Below, piece after piece: positions 34,737-43,924 of a stretch of 64,000 bases of DNA (the first letter of the stretch is position 1; the number at the start of each line of letters is the position of its first letter). The DNA lies in assembly GCF_902859855.1 (NCBI RefSeq), contig NZ_CADIKH010000027.1, forward strand, positions 1 to 64,000. Direction: 5' to 3'. Source of the stretch: Paraburkholderia humisilvae. Its GTDB lineage: Bacteria; Pseudomonadota; Gammaproteobacteria; Burkholderiales; Burkholderiaceae. The position numbers and the translations under genes are program-made. A model generated the notes under the pieces. That model was not told where the DNA came from, did not search any database, and saw nothing but the letters and a program-made list of their open reading frames with translations.

Positions 34737-37156
34737 TGGATCTTCTGGCGCAACAGCGGTTCGTGTGGCGGCGCTGGGGCATCCGTGCCGCATGGCTGAT
34801 GATCGCGCTCGCCGCGGCGCTCTTTTGCGTGTGGCGCTTCGCCGGTCCCGCGCCGCTGCAGACGAATCTGCTCGCACTGCTGCCTGAGACCGAGGCCGAC
34901 CCGGTCGCCGAGAAAGCGGTGGACACGCTTGCCGCCGCGCTTGGCGAGCGCACCGTGCTGGTCGTCACGAGCCGCGACGCCGGTCACGCGAAAACGGCCG
35001 CCGCCGATCTCGCCGCGACACTGACGGCGAGTGGCGCGTTTCGCTCAGTGACGGCGAAGTTGCCGCCATTCGATCTGTCGCAAATCGGCGGCCTTTATCT
35101 GCCGTACCGCTTCAATCTGCTGACGCCGGCGGACCGCGCGGTGCTCACCGACGGATCGGTCGCGCTGCACGACGCGCTGGCACGGCGTCTGTACAACCCG
35201 CTGCGCGGCGGTCTTGCGACTCCACTCGCCGACGATCCGTTCGGCTGGCTCGAACACTGGCTCGCGGTGTTGCCGCTCGCGACGTCGAACCTCGACGTGG
35301 AAGACGGGCTGCTGGTCGCGCACCGGGGCGACGCCACCAGCGTGCTGGTGGTGGCGACGCTGCCGGGCTCCGCGTATGAAACGCAAGTCGAGCAGGCGGT
35401 GCTGGGCGCGGTATCGCGCGGCGAAGCGCAACTTCGCACGCAGTTTCCCGATGTGTCGCTCGCGCGCACCGGCGCGGTGTTTTATGCGCAGGCGGCGCGC
35501 AGCGCGGCCGAGCGCGACGTGCATCTGATTGCCGCGGTTTCCGTGTGCGGCATCGCGTTGCTGATGCTGTGGGTGTTTCGTTCGCCGCGCCTGCTGGTGC
35601 TTGGTTTCGTGTCGACCGCGCTGGGGATTGTCTGCGCGCTCGCGGCGACACTGCTCGTGTTCGGCAAGCTGCATCTGGTGACGCTCGTGTTCGGCGCGAG
35701 TCTGATCGGTGAGGCGGTCGACTACTCGATCCAGTATTTCGTCGTCTATCTCGGCGCGTCGCGCGCCCAGCGCGTTCGCTGGAATCCGTGGCGGGGCGCG
35801 CGCGCGGTGCGTCCGGCGCTGACGGTTGCGCTCACCACGAGTCTGCTCGGCTACGCGATTCTCGCGTGCGTCCCGTTCCCCGCGTTGCGGCAGATCGCCT
35901 GCTTCGCGATCGTCGGGATCTGCGCGGCGTTCGCGTCAGTGCTGACGTTGCTGCCCGCGTTGCTGCCGCACGCGCCAAAACGCGATTCGCGGCGTCTGTT
36001 CGACGCGGCCGCGCGTCTGCTCGAACGCTGGCATCGGTGGCTCGGCGGGCGTCGAGCGTGGCTCGTCGCCGCGTTGCTGTGCGCGGTGTCGGTGCCGGGA
36101 TGGCTGCGTCTGTCGGGTGACGACGACATCCATTTGCTGGTCCAGCGCGATGCGACGCTTGCCGCCCAGGAGCAGGTCATCCGTGCGGCAATCGGCGTTG
36201 AAAACACCGCACAGTTCTTCGTCGTGCGCGGTGCGACGCCCGAGCTCGTGCTGCAGCGCGCGGAGGCGCTCGGTGCCGCGCTCGACGGGCTCGGCGGCAC
36301 GCAGTCAGTCGACGGCTGGCAGTCGGTCACGTCGTTCGTGCCATCCGTACAACGTCAGGCGGACGATCGCGCGCTGCTCGCGCAGCACGTCTTCGGTGAC
36401 CCCGCCGGACTGCGCGCGACCCTCGTCGCCGCGGGCTTTCGCGATACCGTGGCCGATGCGTGGCTCGATGCGTACCGGCAGTCGGCGAACGCTGGCCCGC
36501 TGACGCTTGATCACTGGCTCGCCGCGCCGTGGTCGACGCCGTTCCGCCATCTGTGGCTCGGCGCGACCGATACCGTGCCGCCCGGCTACGCGGCGCTCGT
36601 GATCCCGCGCCGCGTGAACGACACGAACCGGCCGTTGCTCGAGCGCACCGCGCACACGCTGCCCGGTGTCGTGCTGGTCGACAAGGCGGCGAGCGTGTCG
36701 AAGCTGTTCGGCGCGTATCGGCTCGACAGCATGCTGTGGCTGGCCGGCGCACTGGCGCTTGTGCTGATGCTGTCGATGTTCCGCTACGGGCTGTCCGGCG
36801 GCGTCGCGGTCGTGCTGCCGGTGCTGCTTGCGATGGGGGTGACGCTCGCGGTATTCGGCTATGCGCGCATCCCGCTCAACCTGTTCAACTGTCTCGCGCT
36901 GATGCTCGTGCTCGGCGTCGGCTCGAACTACGCGGTGTTTCTGCGCGAAGGGTGTCTGCGCGACGGCGCCGATCTCGGCGCGGTATGGACCGGCGTGCTG
37001 TTGTCCGCGGCGACGACGCTGCTGTCGTTCGGCATGCTCGGCGCCAGCTCGATGCCCGCGCTGCATAGCTTCGGCGTCACGCTTGCGCTCGGCATTGCCG
37101 TGTCGGTGCTGCTTGCGCCGATCGGCATGTCCACGCATTCACGGAGCACCGCATGA
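34733..37156 (+). CDS. MMPL/RND family exporter
   Basis: An 807-residue RND permease with about 12 transmembrane helices in two halves (clusters near 255-410 and 660-800), each followed by a large periplasmic loop. GASLIGEAVDYSIQYFVVYL and the second-half LGVGSNYAVFLREG are the MMPL signatures. It is the ApeM-like flippase/exporter predicted to move the polyene lipid across the inner membrane. The DUF3261 lipoprotein that I recall following it in E. coli-type loci is missing here: its stop overlaps the ketosynthase start directly. Confidence 0.9.
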   Translation: MMDLLAQQRFVWRRWGIRAAWLMIALAAALFCVWRFAGPAPLQTNLLALLPETEADPVAEKAVDTLAAALGERTVLVVTSRDAGHAKTAAADLAATLTASGAFRSVTAKLPPFDLSQIGGLYLPYRFNLLTPADRAVLTDGSVALHDALARRLYNPLRGGLATPLADDPFGWLEHWLAVLPLATSNLDVEDGLLVAHRGDATSVLVVATLPGSAYETQVEQAVLGAVSRGEAQLRTQFPDVSLARTGAVFYAQAARSAAERDVHLIAAVSVCGIALLMLWVFRSPRLLVLGFVSTALGIVCALAATLLVFGKLHLVTLVFGASLIGEAVDYSIQYFVVYLGASRAQRVRWNPWRGARAVRPALTVALTTSLLGYAILACVPFPALRQIACFAIVGICAAFASVLTLLPALLPHAPKRDSRRLFDAAARLLERWHRWLGGRRAWLVAALLCAVSVPGWLRLSGDDDIHLLVQRDATLAAQEQVIRAAIGVENTAQFFVVRGATPELVLQRAEALGAALDGLGGTQSVDGWQSVTSFVPSVQRQADDRALLAQHVFGDPAGLRATLVAAGFRDTVADAWLDAYRQSANAGPLTLDHWLAAPWSTPFRHLWLGATDTVPPGYAALVIPRRVNDTNRPLLERTAHTLPGVVLVDKAASVSKLFGAYRLDSMLWLAGALALVLMLSMFRYGLSGGVAVVLPVLLAMGVTLAVFGYARIPLNLFNCLALMLVLGVGSNYAVFLREGCLRDGADLGAVWTGVLLSAATTLLSFGMLGASSMPALHSFGVTLALGIAVSVLLAPIGMSTHSRSTA

Positions 37157-38361
37157 GCGCCTGGCATCAAACGGGACCCGCGACGCGGCCCGTCTATCTG
37201 CACGCCCCCGGCATGATCAATGCGCTTGGCCACGATGTCGAATCGATCGCGCACGCGCTTGCCGCCGGACACGCGCAAGGCATGACCATGATGCGCACCG
37301 GCATCGGCGACATGCTGGTCGGCCGTGTGATGGACCCGCTCGAGATCGCGCCGCCGGAAACGCTGGCGCGCTACGACTGCCGCAACAACCGGATACTGCT
37401 CGCCGCGCTCGCGCAGATCGCGCCGCACGTCGAAGCGGCGCGCGCGCGCTTTGGCCCGCACCGTATCGGTGTGGTGCTCGGCACCAGCACGTCCGGCATC
37501 GCGGCCGCCGAGGCGGCGTTTGCCCATCAGGCGCGCGAAGGCACGCTGCCCCGACATTTCGACTACCGGCAAATGGAAATCGGCGCCGCCGCGCCATTTG
37601 CCGCGGCGGCGCTTGGCGTCGACGGTCCGGCCTTCACGGTGTCGACCGCGTGCACGTCGAGTGCGAAGGCGTTTGTGTCCGCGCGCCGGCTGTTGCAACT
37701 GCAGTTGTGCGACGCGGTGGTCGTGGGCGGCGTCGACTCGCTATGCGAGTTGACCGTGCAAGGCTTTGCGTCGCTCGAATCGACCAGCGCGACGCGCACC
37801 AATCCGATGAGTGTGAACCGCTGCGGCATCAACGTCGGCGAAGGCGCGGCGGTGTTCCTGATGAGCCGCGAGGAAGGCCCAGTCGCGCTGGTCGGCGCGG
37901 GTGAGGCGAGCGACGCTCACCATATTTCCGCACCGGACCCGCACGGCATCGGCGGCGAGCTTGCGTTGCGCGAAGCATTGCGCGACGCGAATCTGTCGCC
38001 GTCCGCGATTGGCTATGTGAATCTGCACGCGACCGCGACGCGCAAAAACGATGAAATGGAAGCGCACCTGATGACGCGCGTTTTCGCGCACGGCGTCGCG
38101 GCGAGCGGCACGAAGCCGTACACCGGCCATCAACTCGGCGCGGCCGGCGCGACCGAACTCGGCTTCGCGTGGCTCACGCTTGCGCGCGACGGCATTGCGC
38201 TACCGCGCCATTGCTGGGACGGACAGGCCGACCCTGCGCTGCCGCCGCTTGACCTTGTCGAAAACGAACGCTATCTGCCGCGCGGCACGGGTCCGCGCTA
38301 TGTGATGAGCAACTCGTTTGCATTCGGCGGCAGCAATGCCAGCCTGATTCTCGCAGGGTGA
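37153..38361 (+). CDS. Beta-ketoacyl-ACP synthase 1 of aryl-polyene pathway
   Basis: A 402-residue ketosynthase. The Cys-His-His triad is present: Cys167 in STACTSSAK, His in NLHATATRK, and His in YTGHQLGAAG. It should condense acyl-ACP with malonyl-ACP; probably the ApeO-like partner of the chain-length factor. Its order, KS-dehydratase-ketoreductase-KS, is the conserved core of these loci. Confidence 0.92.
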   Translation: MSAWHQTGPATRPVYLHAPGMINALGHDVESIAHALAAGHAQGMTMMRTGIGDMLVGRVMDPLEIAPPETLARYDCRNNRILLAALAQIAPHVEAARARFGPHRIGVVLGTSTSGIAAAEAAFAHQAREGTLPRHFDYRQMEIGAAAPFAAAALGVDGPAFTVSTACTSSAKAFVSARRLLQLQLCDAVVVGGVDSLCELTVQGFASLESTSATRTNPMSVNRCGINVGEGAAVFLMSREEGPVALVGAGEASDAHHISAPDPHGIGGELALREALRDANLSPSAIGYVNLHATATRKNDEMEAHLMTRVFAHGVAASGTKPYTGHQLGAAGATELGFAWLTLARDGIALPRHCWDGQADPALPPLDLVENERYLPRGTGPRYVMSNSFAFGGSNASLILAG

Positions 38362-38368
38362 ACCGACC

Positions 38369-38872
38369 ATGGCCGAAACGAATTCACTGATTGCGCATTG
38401 CGTCGACGCCGACCCGGCGTTCGCGCCGATCGACGAGATTCTGCCGCATCGCGGAACGATGCTGCTGATCGAGCGCGTCAGCGCGTGCACCGACGACACG
38501 CTGACCGCGCACGCGACAGTCGACGCGCACGCGTGGTATGCGGACGCCGACGGCGCGATGCCCGCGTGGATCGGCGTCGAACTGATGGCGCAGGCGATTG
38601 CCGCGCATGTGTCGGTAATCGCGCTGCGCGCGGGCGGCCGCGCGCGGCCCGGCGTGCTGCTCGGCTCGCGCAGCTATCAGGCGCACGTGCCGGCCTTCAC
38701 GCGCGGCGCGCCATTGCGCATCGATGTCAAGGAAGTGCTGCGCAGCACCGAAGGGCACGGTGCGTACGAATGCACGATCGATCACGACGGCGCACGGGTG
38801 GCCGAAGCGGTCATCAAGGTGTTCCAGCCGACCGATTTTCACGCATTTATCGAAGGGAGTATCGAGTCATGA
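38369..38872 (+). CDS. 3-hydroxyacyl-ACP dehydratase (ApeP-like)
   Basis: A 167-residue hotdog dehydratase with the IDEILPHRGTMLLIERV segment (catalytic His) and the WIGVELMAQAIAAH helix (catalytic Glu). It removes water from 3-hydroxyacyl-ACP to make each polyene double bond, possibly together with the dehydratase domain of the upstream ligase fusion. Confidence 0.9.
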   Translation: MAETNSLIAHCVDADPAFAPIDEILPHRGTMLLIERVSACTDDTLTAHATVDAHAWYADADGAMPAWIGVELMAQAIAAHVSVIALRAGGRARPGVLLGSRSYQAHVPAFTRGAPLRIDVKEVLRSTEGHGAYECTIDHDGARVAEAVIKVFQPTDFHAFIEGSIES

Positions 38873-39594
38873 GTCGCCGCGTTCTCGTTACCGGCGCAAG
38901 CCGCGGCATCGGCCGCGCGATTGCTTATCAACTGGCCGCGGATGGCTTCGCGGTGAGCGTCGGCTGTCGCACCGGCCGCAGCGAAGCGGAGGCGATCATC
39001 GCCGGTATCACCGCGCAGGGCGGCGCCGCGCGCGTGCTGCAGTTCGACGTGCGCGAGCGCGCCACGTGCCGCGCGGTGCTCGAAGCCGATGTCGCGGCGC
39101 ATGGTCCGTACTACGGCATCGTGTGCAGCGCCGGCGTCACGCGTGACGCCGCCTTTCCCGCGCTGACCGACGACGACTGGGACATCGTAATCGAAACCGG
39201 GCTCGATGCGTTCTACAACGTCGTCCATCCGCTGACCATGCCGATGGTGCGCGCCAAGCAGGGTGGCCGCATCGTCACGATCGCATCGGTATCCGGCGTG
39301 ATCGGCAATCGCGGCCAGGTCAACTACAGCGCGGCGAAAGCAGGCCTGATCGGCGCGACCAAGGCGCTGGCCGTCGAACTCGCGTCGCGCGGCATCACGG
39401 TCAACTGCGTTGCGCCCGGCCTGATCGAAACCGGCATGCTCGACGACGTGCCGCTCGAGCATGCGCTGAAGACCGTGCCGATGAACCGCGTCGGCCAGCC
39501 CGCCGAAGTGGCGGCGGTGGTCAGCTTCCTGATGTCGGATGCGGCGTCTTACGTGACGCGCCAGGTGCTCGGCGTGAATGGCGGGATGGTGTGA
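38869..39594 (+). CDS. 3-oxoacyl-ACP reductase (FabG-like)
   Basis: A 241-residue short-chain dehydrogenase/reductase. TGASRGIGRA cofactor loop, the catalytic Ser-Tyr-Lys in IASVSGVIG and NYSAAKAG, and the GLIETGMLDD segment. It reduces the 3-oxo group after each condensation (ApeQ-like). ATG overlaps the dehydratase stop; its TGA overlaps the next ATG by one base. Confidence 0.94.
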   Translation: MSRRVLVTGASRGIGRAIAYQLAADGFAVSVGCRTGRSEAEAIIAGITAQGGAARVLQFDVRERATCRAVLEADVAAHGPYYGIVCSAGVTRDAAFPALTDDDWDIVIETGLDAFYNVVHPLTMPMVRAKQGGRIVTIASVSGVIGNRGQVNYSAAKAGLIGATKALAVELASRGITVNCVAPGLIETGMLDDVPLEHALKTVPMNRVGQPAEVAAVVSFLMSDAASYVTRQVLGVNGGMV

Positions 39595-40820
39595 TGAAGC
39601 GCGTCGTCATTACCGGCATGGGCGGCGTGACCGCATTCGGCAGCCGCTGGGACGAGATCGAAGCGGCGCTGAAGGCCGGCCGCAACGCGGTGCGGCGCAT
39701 GCCGCAATGGGATTACTTCGAGTCGCTGCATACGCGTCTGGCGTGTCCGCTGCCGGCCTTTGATACGCCTGCGCACTACCCGCGCAAGAAGACGCGTGCG
39801 ATGGGGCCGGTTTCGATGTACGCGGTGCGCGCCAGCGAACTGGCGCTCGCGGACGCGGGCCTTGCCGACGATGCCTCGATTGCCGACGGCCGCATGGGCG
39901 TTGCGTACGGTTCGTCGTCCGGCTCGGTCGAGCCGATTCGCGCGTTCGGCGCGATGCTCGATACCGGCTCGATGACCAGCGTCACGTCGAACAGCTACGT
40001 GCAGATGATGCCGCATACCACGGCCGTCAACGTGAGCCTGTTCTGGGATCTGAAAGGCCGCATCGTGCCGACGTCGTCCGCGTGCGTGTCGGGCAGCTAG
40101 GCAATCGGCTACGCGTACGAGACGATCGCGACCGGCAAGGCTGCGCTGATGCTCGCAGGTGGCGCGGAGGAGCTGTCAGGGCCGGCGGTCGCCGTGTTCG
40201 ACACGCTTTACGCGACCAGTACGCGCAACGATGAAGCGCATCTGACGCCGCGCCCGTTCGACGCGGCGCGTGATGGCCTTGTCGTCGGCGAAGGCGCGGC
40301 GACGCTGGTGCTCGAAGAGTATGAGCATGCACGTGCCCGCGGCGCGCGCATCCATGCGGAGGTGGTCGGCTTCGGCTGCAACTCGGACGGCGCGCATATG
40401 ACGCAGCCGAGCGCCAATACGATGGCGCGCGCGATGCAGCTGGCGCTCGACGACGCACAGTTGCATGGCGACGCGATCGCATACGTGAATGCGCACGGCA
40501 CCGCGACGGACCGTGGCGATGTCGCCGAAAGCGCGGCGACCGCACAGACGTTCGGCGCGCGCATGCCGATCAGCTCGCTGAAGAGCTATATCGGGCATAC
40601 GCTCGGTGCGTGCGGCGCGATCGAGGCGTGGTGGACGATCGAGATGATGAAACGCAACTGGTATGCGCCGACGCTGAACCTCACGCAAGTCGACCCCGCG
40701 TGCGCACCGCTCGATTACATCACCGGCGCCGGCCGTGAGATGGATGCCGAGTACGCGATGAGCAACAACTTCGCGTTCGGCGGCATCAACACGTCGCTGA
40801 TTTTCAGGCGTGTTCGATGA
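39594..40820 (+). pseudogene. Beta-ketoacyl-ACP synthase 2, interrupted by in-frame TAG
   Basis: A 409-codon ketosynthase reading frame starting at ATG 39594 (MKRVVITGMGG). The catalytic Cys164 (SSACVSGS) is followed five codons later by TAG at 40098-40100 (codon 169), then AIGYAYETI and a fully intact C-terminal half. His is seen in NAHGTATDRGD and SYIGHTLGACG, and the FAFGGINTSLIF end is normal. Homologues as I recall them read SGSQ at this point, so a CAG to TAG change is the simplest reading. Without readthrough the 168-residue product lacks both catalytic His. No downstream start with a ribosome binding site was found near the break. Confidence 0.85.
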
Positions 40821-42097
40821 ACGCACCGCATCAGCCCGAACTCAAGCGCGGAACTCAGCGCGAAACTCAGCGCGAAATCCGCCGCGTCGTCGTGACCGGC
40901 ATGGGCATCGTGTCGTGTCTCGGCAATTCGCTCGAGCGCGTGTCGGCCGCATTGCGCGACGGCACGAGCGGCATCGTGCGCGTCGACGCGTGGCGCGAAC
41001 GCGGCTTCGCGAGCCAGGTGGCGGGCGTCGCGTCGACTGACGACGCGCCGCCGTTTGCGCGCAAGCTCGAACGCTTTATGGGCGACACCGCGCGCTTTGC
41101 CTGTCACGCGGCGCGCCGCGCACTCGACGACGCGGGTCTGCCGCCCGATGCGCTCCGATCGCCGCGCGCCGGCGCGGTGATCGGCTCGGGCGTCGGCACG
41201 ATGTCGACCTACGACGCGGCGATCTCGGCCGCGCTCACGCGCGGCGTCGACAAGGTGCCGCCATACACGGTGCCGCAGGCGATGAGCAGCACGGCGTCCG
41301 CGAATGTCGCCCAGCTGTTCGGCATCGAGGGGGTCGCGTATTCGCCGTCGTCGGCGTGCACCACGTCCGCGCTCGCGATCGGCCAGGCGATGCAACTGGT
41401 CGCCAGTGGCGCGCAGGATATCGTGCTCGCGGGCGGCAGCGAAGGGCTGCACGACAACATGACCTTGATGTTCGATGCGATGCACGCGCTGTCGCGCCGC
41501 TCGAACGACGAACCGCAGCGCGCATCGTGTCCGTACGACATCGCGCGGGATGGTTTCGTGATCGCATCCGGGGGTGGTGTGCTGGTGCTCGAGTCGCTCG
41601 AGCATGCCCGCGCGCGCGGGGCGCGCATCCACGCCGAACTGACCGGGTTCGGGCAGTGCACCGATGGCGCAGGGATGGTGACGCCGCGCGCACAGGGCAT
41701 CGCGCGCGCGATCAACGGCGCGCTCGCGGATGCCGGCCGGCCGATACCCGATTACGTGAACACGCACGGGCCGTCGACACCGCTTGGCGATCTCGAGGAA
41801 CTGCGCGCGATGCAGACGGTATGGGGCGCGCGCGTCCCGCCGTTTTCGTCGACGAAAGGATTGACCGGGCATCCGCTCGGCGCCTGCGGCGTGCACGAAG
41901 CGATCTATGCGCTGCTGATGATGCGCGACGGGTTTATCGCCGGTACGCCGCGAATTGCGACGCCGGATCCTTGCATCGACGGCATGCCGCTGGTTCGTGC
42001 GACGCGCGCAGCGACGCTCGACCGCGTGATGTCGATTTCATTCGGGTTCGGCGGCAGTTGCGCGAGCCTGATGTTCGAGGCATGGAAGGGCTGCTAG
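40817..42097 (+). CDS. Beta-ketoacyl-ACP synthase 3 of aryl-polyene pathway
   Basis: A 426-residue ketosynthase with a ~20-residue repetitive N-terminus (RGTQRETQREIRR). Triad: Cys181 in SSACTTSAL, His in NTHGPSTPLGD and His in LTGHPLGACG. It could back up the broken KS2. Its ATG lies in the stop overlap of KS2, so its translation would normally be coupled to KS2; premature stop in KS2 leaves about 720 untranslated bases before it. Confidence 0.9.
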   Translation: MNAPHQPELKRGTQRETQREIRRVVVTGMGIVSCLGNSLERVSAALRDGTSGIVRVDAWRERGFASQVAGVASTDDAPPFARKLERFMGDTARFACHAARRALDDAGLPPDALRSPRAGAVIGSGVGTMSTYDAAISAALTRGVDKVPPYTVPQAMSSTASANVAQLFGIEGVAYSPSSACTTSALAIGQAMQLVASGAQDIVLAGGSEGLHDNMTLMFDAMHALSRRSNDEPQRASCPYDIARDGFVIASGGGVLVLESLEHARARGARIHAELTGFGQCTDGAGMVTPRAQGIARAINGALADAGRPIPDYVNTHGPSTPLGDLEELRAMQTVWGARVPPFSSTKGLTGHPLGACGVHEAIYALLMMRDGFIAGTPRIATPDPCIDGMPLVRATRAATLDRVMSISFGFGGSCASLMFEAWKGC

Positions 42098-42140
42098 CGC
42101 GAACAGGTCCGTGGTTTTCTTCACAACGAGGTGAACAACA

Positions 42141-42566
42141 ATGAAAGTCAGAAGCACGATCGGGGTGCTGGCGGTGGTCGCCATGACGCAAGCCGGCTGT
42201 GCAACGCACGTCGAGTCATTGCCGTTGCAAGCGGTGACGAGCCAGAGTGCCGCGCAGACGGACATCGCGCTGTATTTCGGCACGCAGGCGCATCCTGAGG
42301 TGAAGCGCTCGCTGGGCGAGCGGACGCAATCGGTCCATATCGCGCGCAAGAGCGATGGCAAGGCGTCATGCGATCAGGCGCTTGCCGATGCGTTGCAGAA
42401 GCTGCGCGGTTATGCGCACGAGCATCAGGCGAACGCGGTGATCAATATCTCGACGCGCTTTCACAGCACCGAGACATCGTCCGATACGAACTACACGTGC
42501 GGCCTGAGCACCAGCGCCGCATCCATCATTGTGCGCGGCGATGTCGTCGTGCTCGAAGCGCAGTAA
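42141..42566 (+). CDS. Secreted/lipoprotein paralogue A
   Basis: A 141-residue exported protein of unknown function. The N-terminus is a signal with a possible lipobox ending TQAGC (Cys20). The body has a DIALYFGTQAHPEVKRSLGE segment, two conserved Cys (KASCD and NYTCG) and an NAVINIST strand. It is clearly homologous to the next gene. Sequences of this kind are sometimes named excinuclease ATPase subunit, a label with no support here. Ribosome binding site AGGTGA upstream. Likely tail of the polyene operon. Confidence 0.8.
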   Translation: MKVRSTIGVLAVVAMTQAGCATHVESLPLQAVTSQSAAQTDIALYFGTQAHPEVKRSLGERTQSVHIARKSDGKASCDQALADALQKLRGYAHEHQANAVINISTRFHSTETSSDTNYTCGLSTSAASIIVRGDVVVLEAQ

Positions 42567-42588
42567 AACCACTGACGGAGAATGAAAA

Positions 42589-43038
42589 ATGAAAAAGCAA
42601 TTGAAACGCCAGTTGACCATTGCCGTTTTGACTGTTGGATGCGCGGCATCGTCGCATGTGTTCGCGCGCGATACGATCGGCACCTATGCGATCGACCCGG
42701 CGCTGAAGAGCGACGCCGGCAAGGTCAGCGATGACGTTGCGCTGTATTTTGCCGGTCAGAAACATCCGGGCGTCGCGAAGTCGTTCGGCGAAGTCGCAAC
42801 CAACAAGAAGACCAACGCGTTCGGCAAGACCGACGAGGTCGCCTGCCAGCACGTGTTCCTGTCCGCGGTACTCGCACTGCAGGAGCGTGCGCGCAAGGAA
42901 GGCGGCAACGCGGTGATCAATATCAAGAGCAACTATAAGAACGAGGTGCGTGAGAGCGCAACCGAGTTCACCTGCGGCGCGGGCGCGATGGTCGCAGGCG
43001 TTGCGCTGAAGGGCGACATCGTGACGCTGAAGAAGTAA
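42589..43038 (+). CDS. Secreted paralogue B
   Basis: A 149-residue periplasmic protein paralogous to the preceding gene: same DVALYF..Q.HP.V, NAVINIKS and FTCG blocks and the same two Cys (VACQ, FTCG). A classical signal peptide ends near VFARD rather than a lipobox. The pair looks like a tandem duplication in which one copy is lipid-anchored and one soluble. Role in polyene transport is possible but not shown. Confidence 0.8.
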   Translation: MKKQLKRQLTIAVLTVGCAASSHVFARDTIGTYAIDPALKSDAGKVSDDVALYFAGQKHPGVAKSFGEVATNKKTNAFGKTDEVACQHVFLSAVLALQERARKEGGNAVINIKSNYKNEVRESATEFTCGAGAMVAGVALKGDIVTLKK

Positions 43039-43066
43039 TGACGTGGCGGGCCACGCCCGCCGTTCG

Positions 43067-43801
43067 TCAGGCGCGCTTGACCGCTGCGACGTTGACGAGC
43101 GTCTCGCGACGCTTACCCGGCTGCGGACGATGCAGACCGAGACGCTCGAAGAGACCGAAGTCGGTCGCGCGGCTCCACCACAGATACGGTAGCGACACAT
43201 TGCGTTCGCTAAACGCGAAGCCGCCGTTGCGGATCATGTCGAGGTAACCCTGCGCGCTCTTCTGCACGTGCATCGGGTGACGGAACAGCAGGCGTATCAC
43301 CCACGACTTGATGTACGCATCGGTCGATTCGGCGAATAGCAGCAGGCCGCCCGGCTTCAGCACCCGATGAAATTCGGCGAGTGCGCGTTCCTGCTCGACA
43401 AGGTGATGGAAGGTCTGATGGCAGAACACGATGTCGGCGCTCGCGTCTTGCACCGGCAGCGTCGCGCAGTCGCCGTGCAGCAGTTCGAAGGCGGTGACCA
43501 GATGGCGCTCGCGACACGCACGGGCCGCCTCGGCCGCAAGCGTCAGCGACGGTTCGTGAAAGTCGACGCCGACGATGCGCGATGGTTTGAACGCTTCGGT
43601 GAGCAGCCGGAACGAAATGCCCTGTCCGCAGCCCGCGTCGACGAGTACCGGTTGCTCAGGCAGCGGCACGTCGATAAGCCGTTTCAGGTCGTTGATCGCG
43701 ACGCGCAACACATGGTGTTCCCACGTGTGGGTGCGCAAAAACCAGACGCCGAATGCCGACTCGGGCACATACGGCACGCTGGATGTTTCGGACGACGGCA
43801 T
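43067..43801 (-). CDS. Class I SAM-dependent methyltransferase
   Basis: A 244-residue Rossmann methyltransferase: motif I LVDAGCGQGISF, acidic residue IVGVDFHEPS, and motif IV-like ASADIVFCHQTFHHL. On the minus strand, facing the polyene operon and divergent from the halogenase-like gene. Aryl polyenes often carry a methoxy head group, so O-methylation of the aryl end is a fair guess; a general small-molecule methyltransferase is the alternative. Confidence 0.85.
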   Translation of the reverse strand: MPSSETSSVPYVPESAFGVWFLRTHTWEHHVLRVAINDLKRLIDVPLPEQPVLVDAGCGQGISFRLLTEAFKPSRIVGVDFHEPSLTLAAEAARACRERHLVTAFELLHGDCATLPVQDASADIVFCHQTFHHLVEQERALAEFHRVLKPGGLLLFAESTDAYIKSWVIRLLFRHPMHVQKSAQGYLDMIRNGGFAFSERNVSLPYLWWSRATDFGLFERLGLHRPQPGKRRETLVNVAAVKRA

Positions 43802-43924
43802 AAGCTTCCCCGTGGGTTGTTCAGTTCATTGTGTGGTCGCGCGACATTGTAATCGCGGCGGCAAAACCGCGTGGCGGATGCCGTATTGAACGCAGTGATT
43901 TTTGATCGGAGTCAATGCAGCAAA

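Noticed and set aside
40149..40820. Separate gene for the C-terminal half of ketosynthase 2
   Set aside because: It starts mid-domain, has no ribosome binding site and lacks the catalytic Cys; it is the continuation of the interrupted gene.
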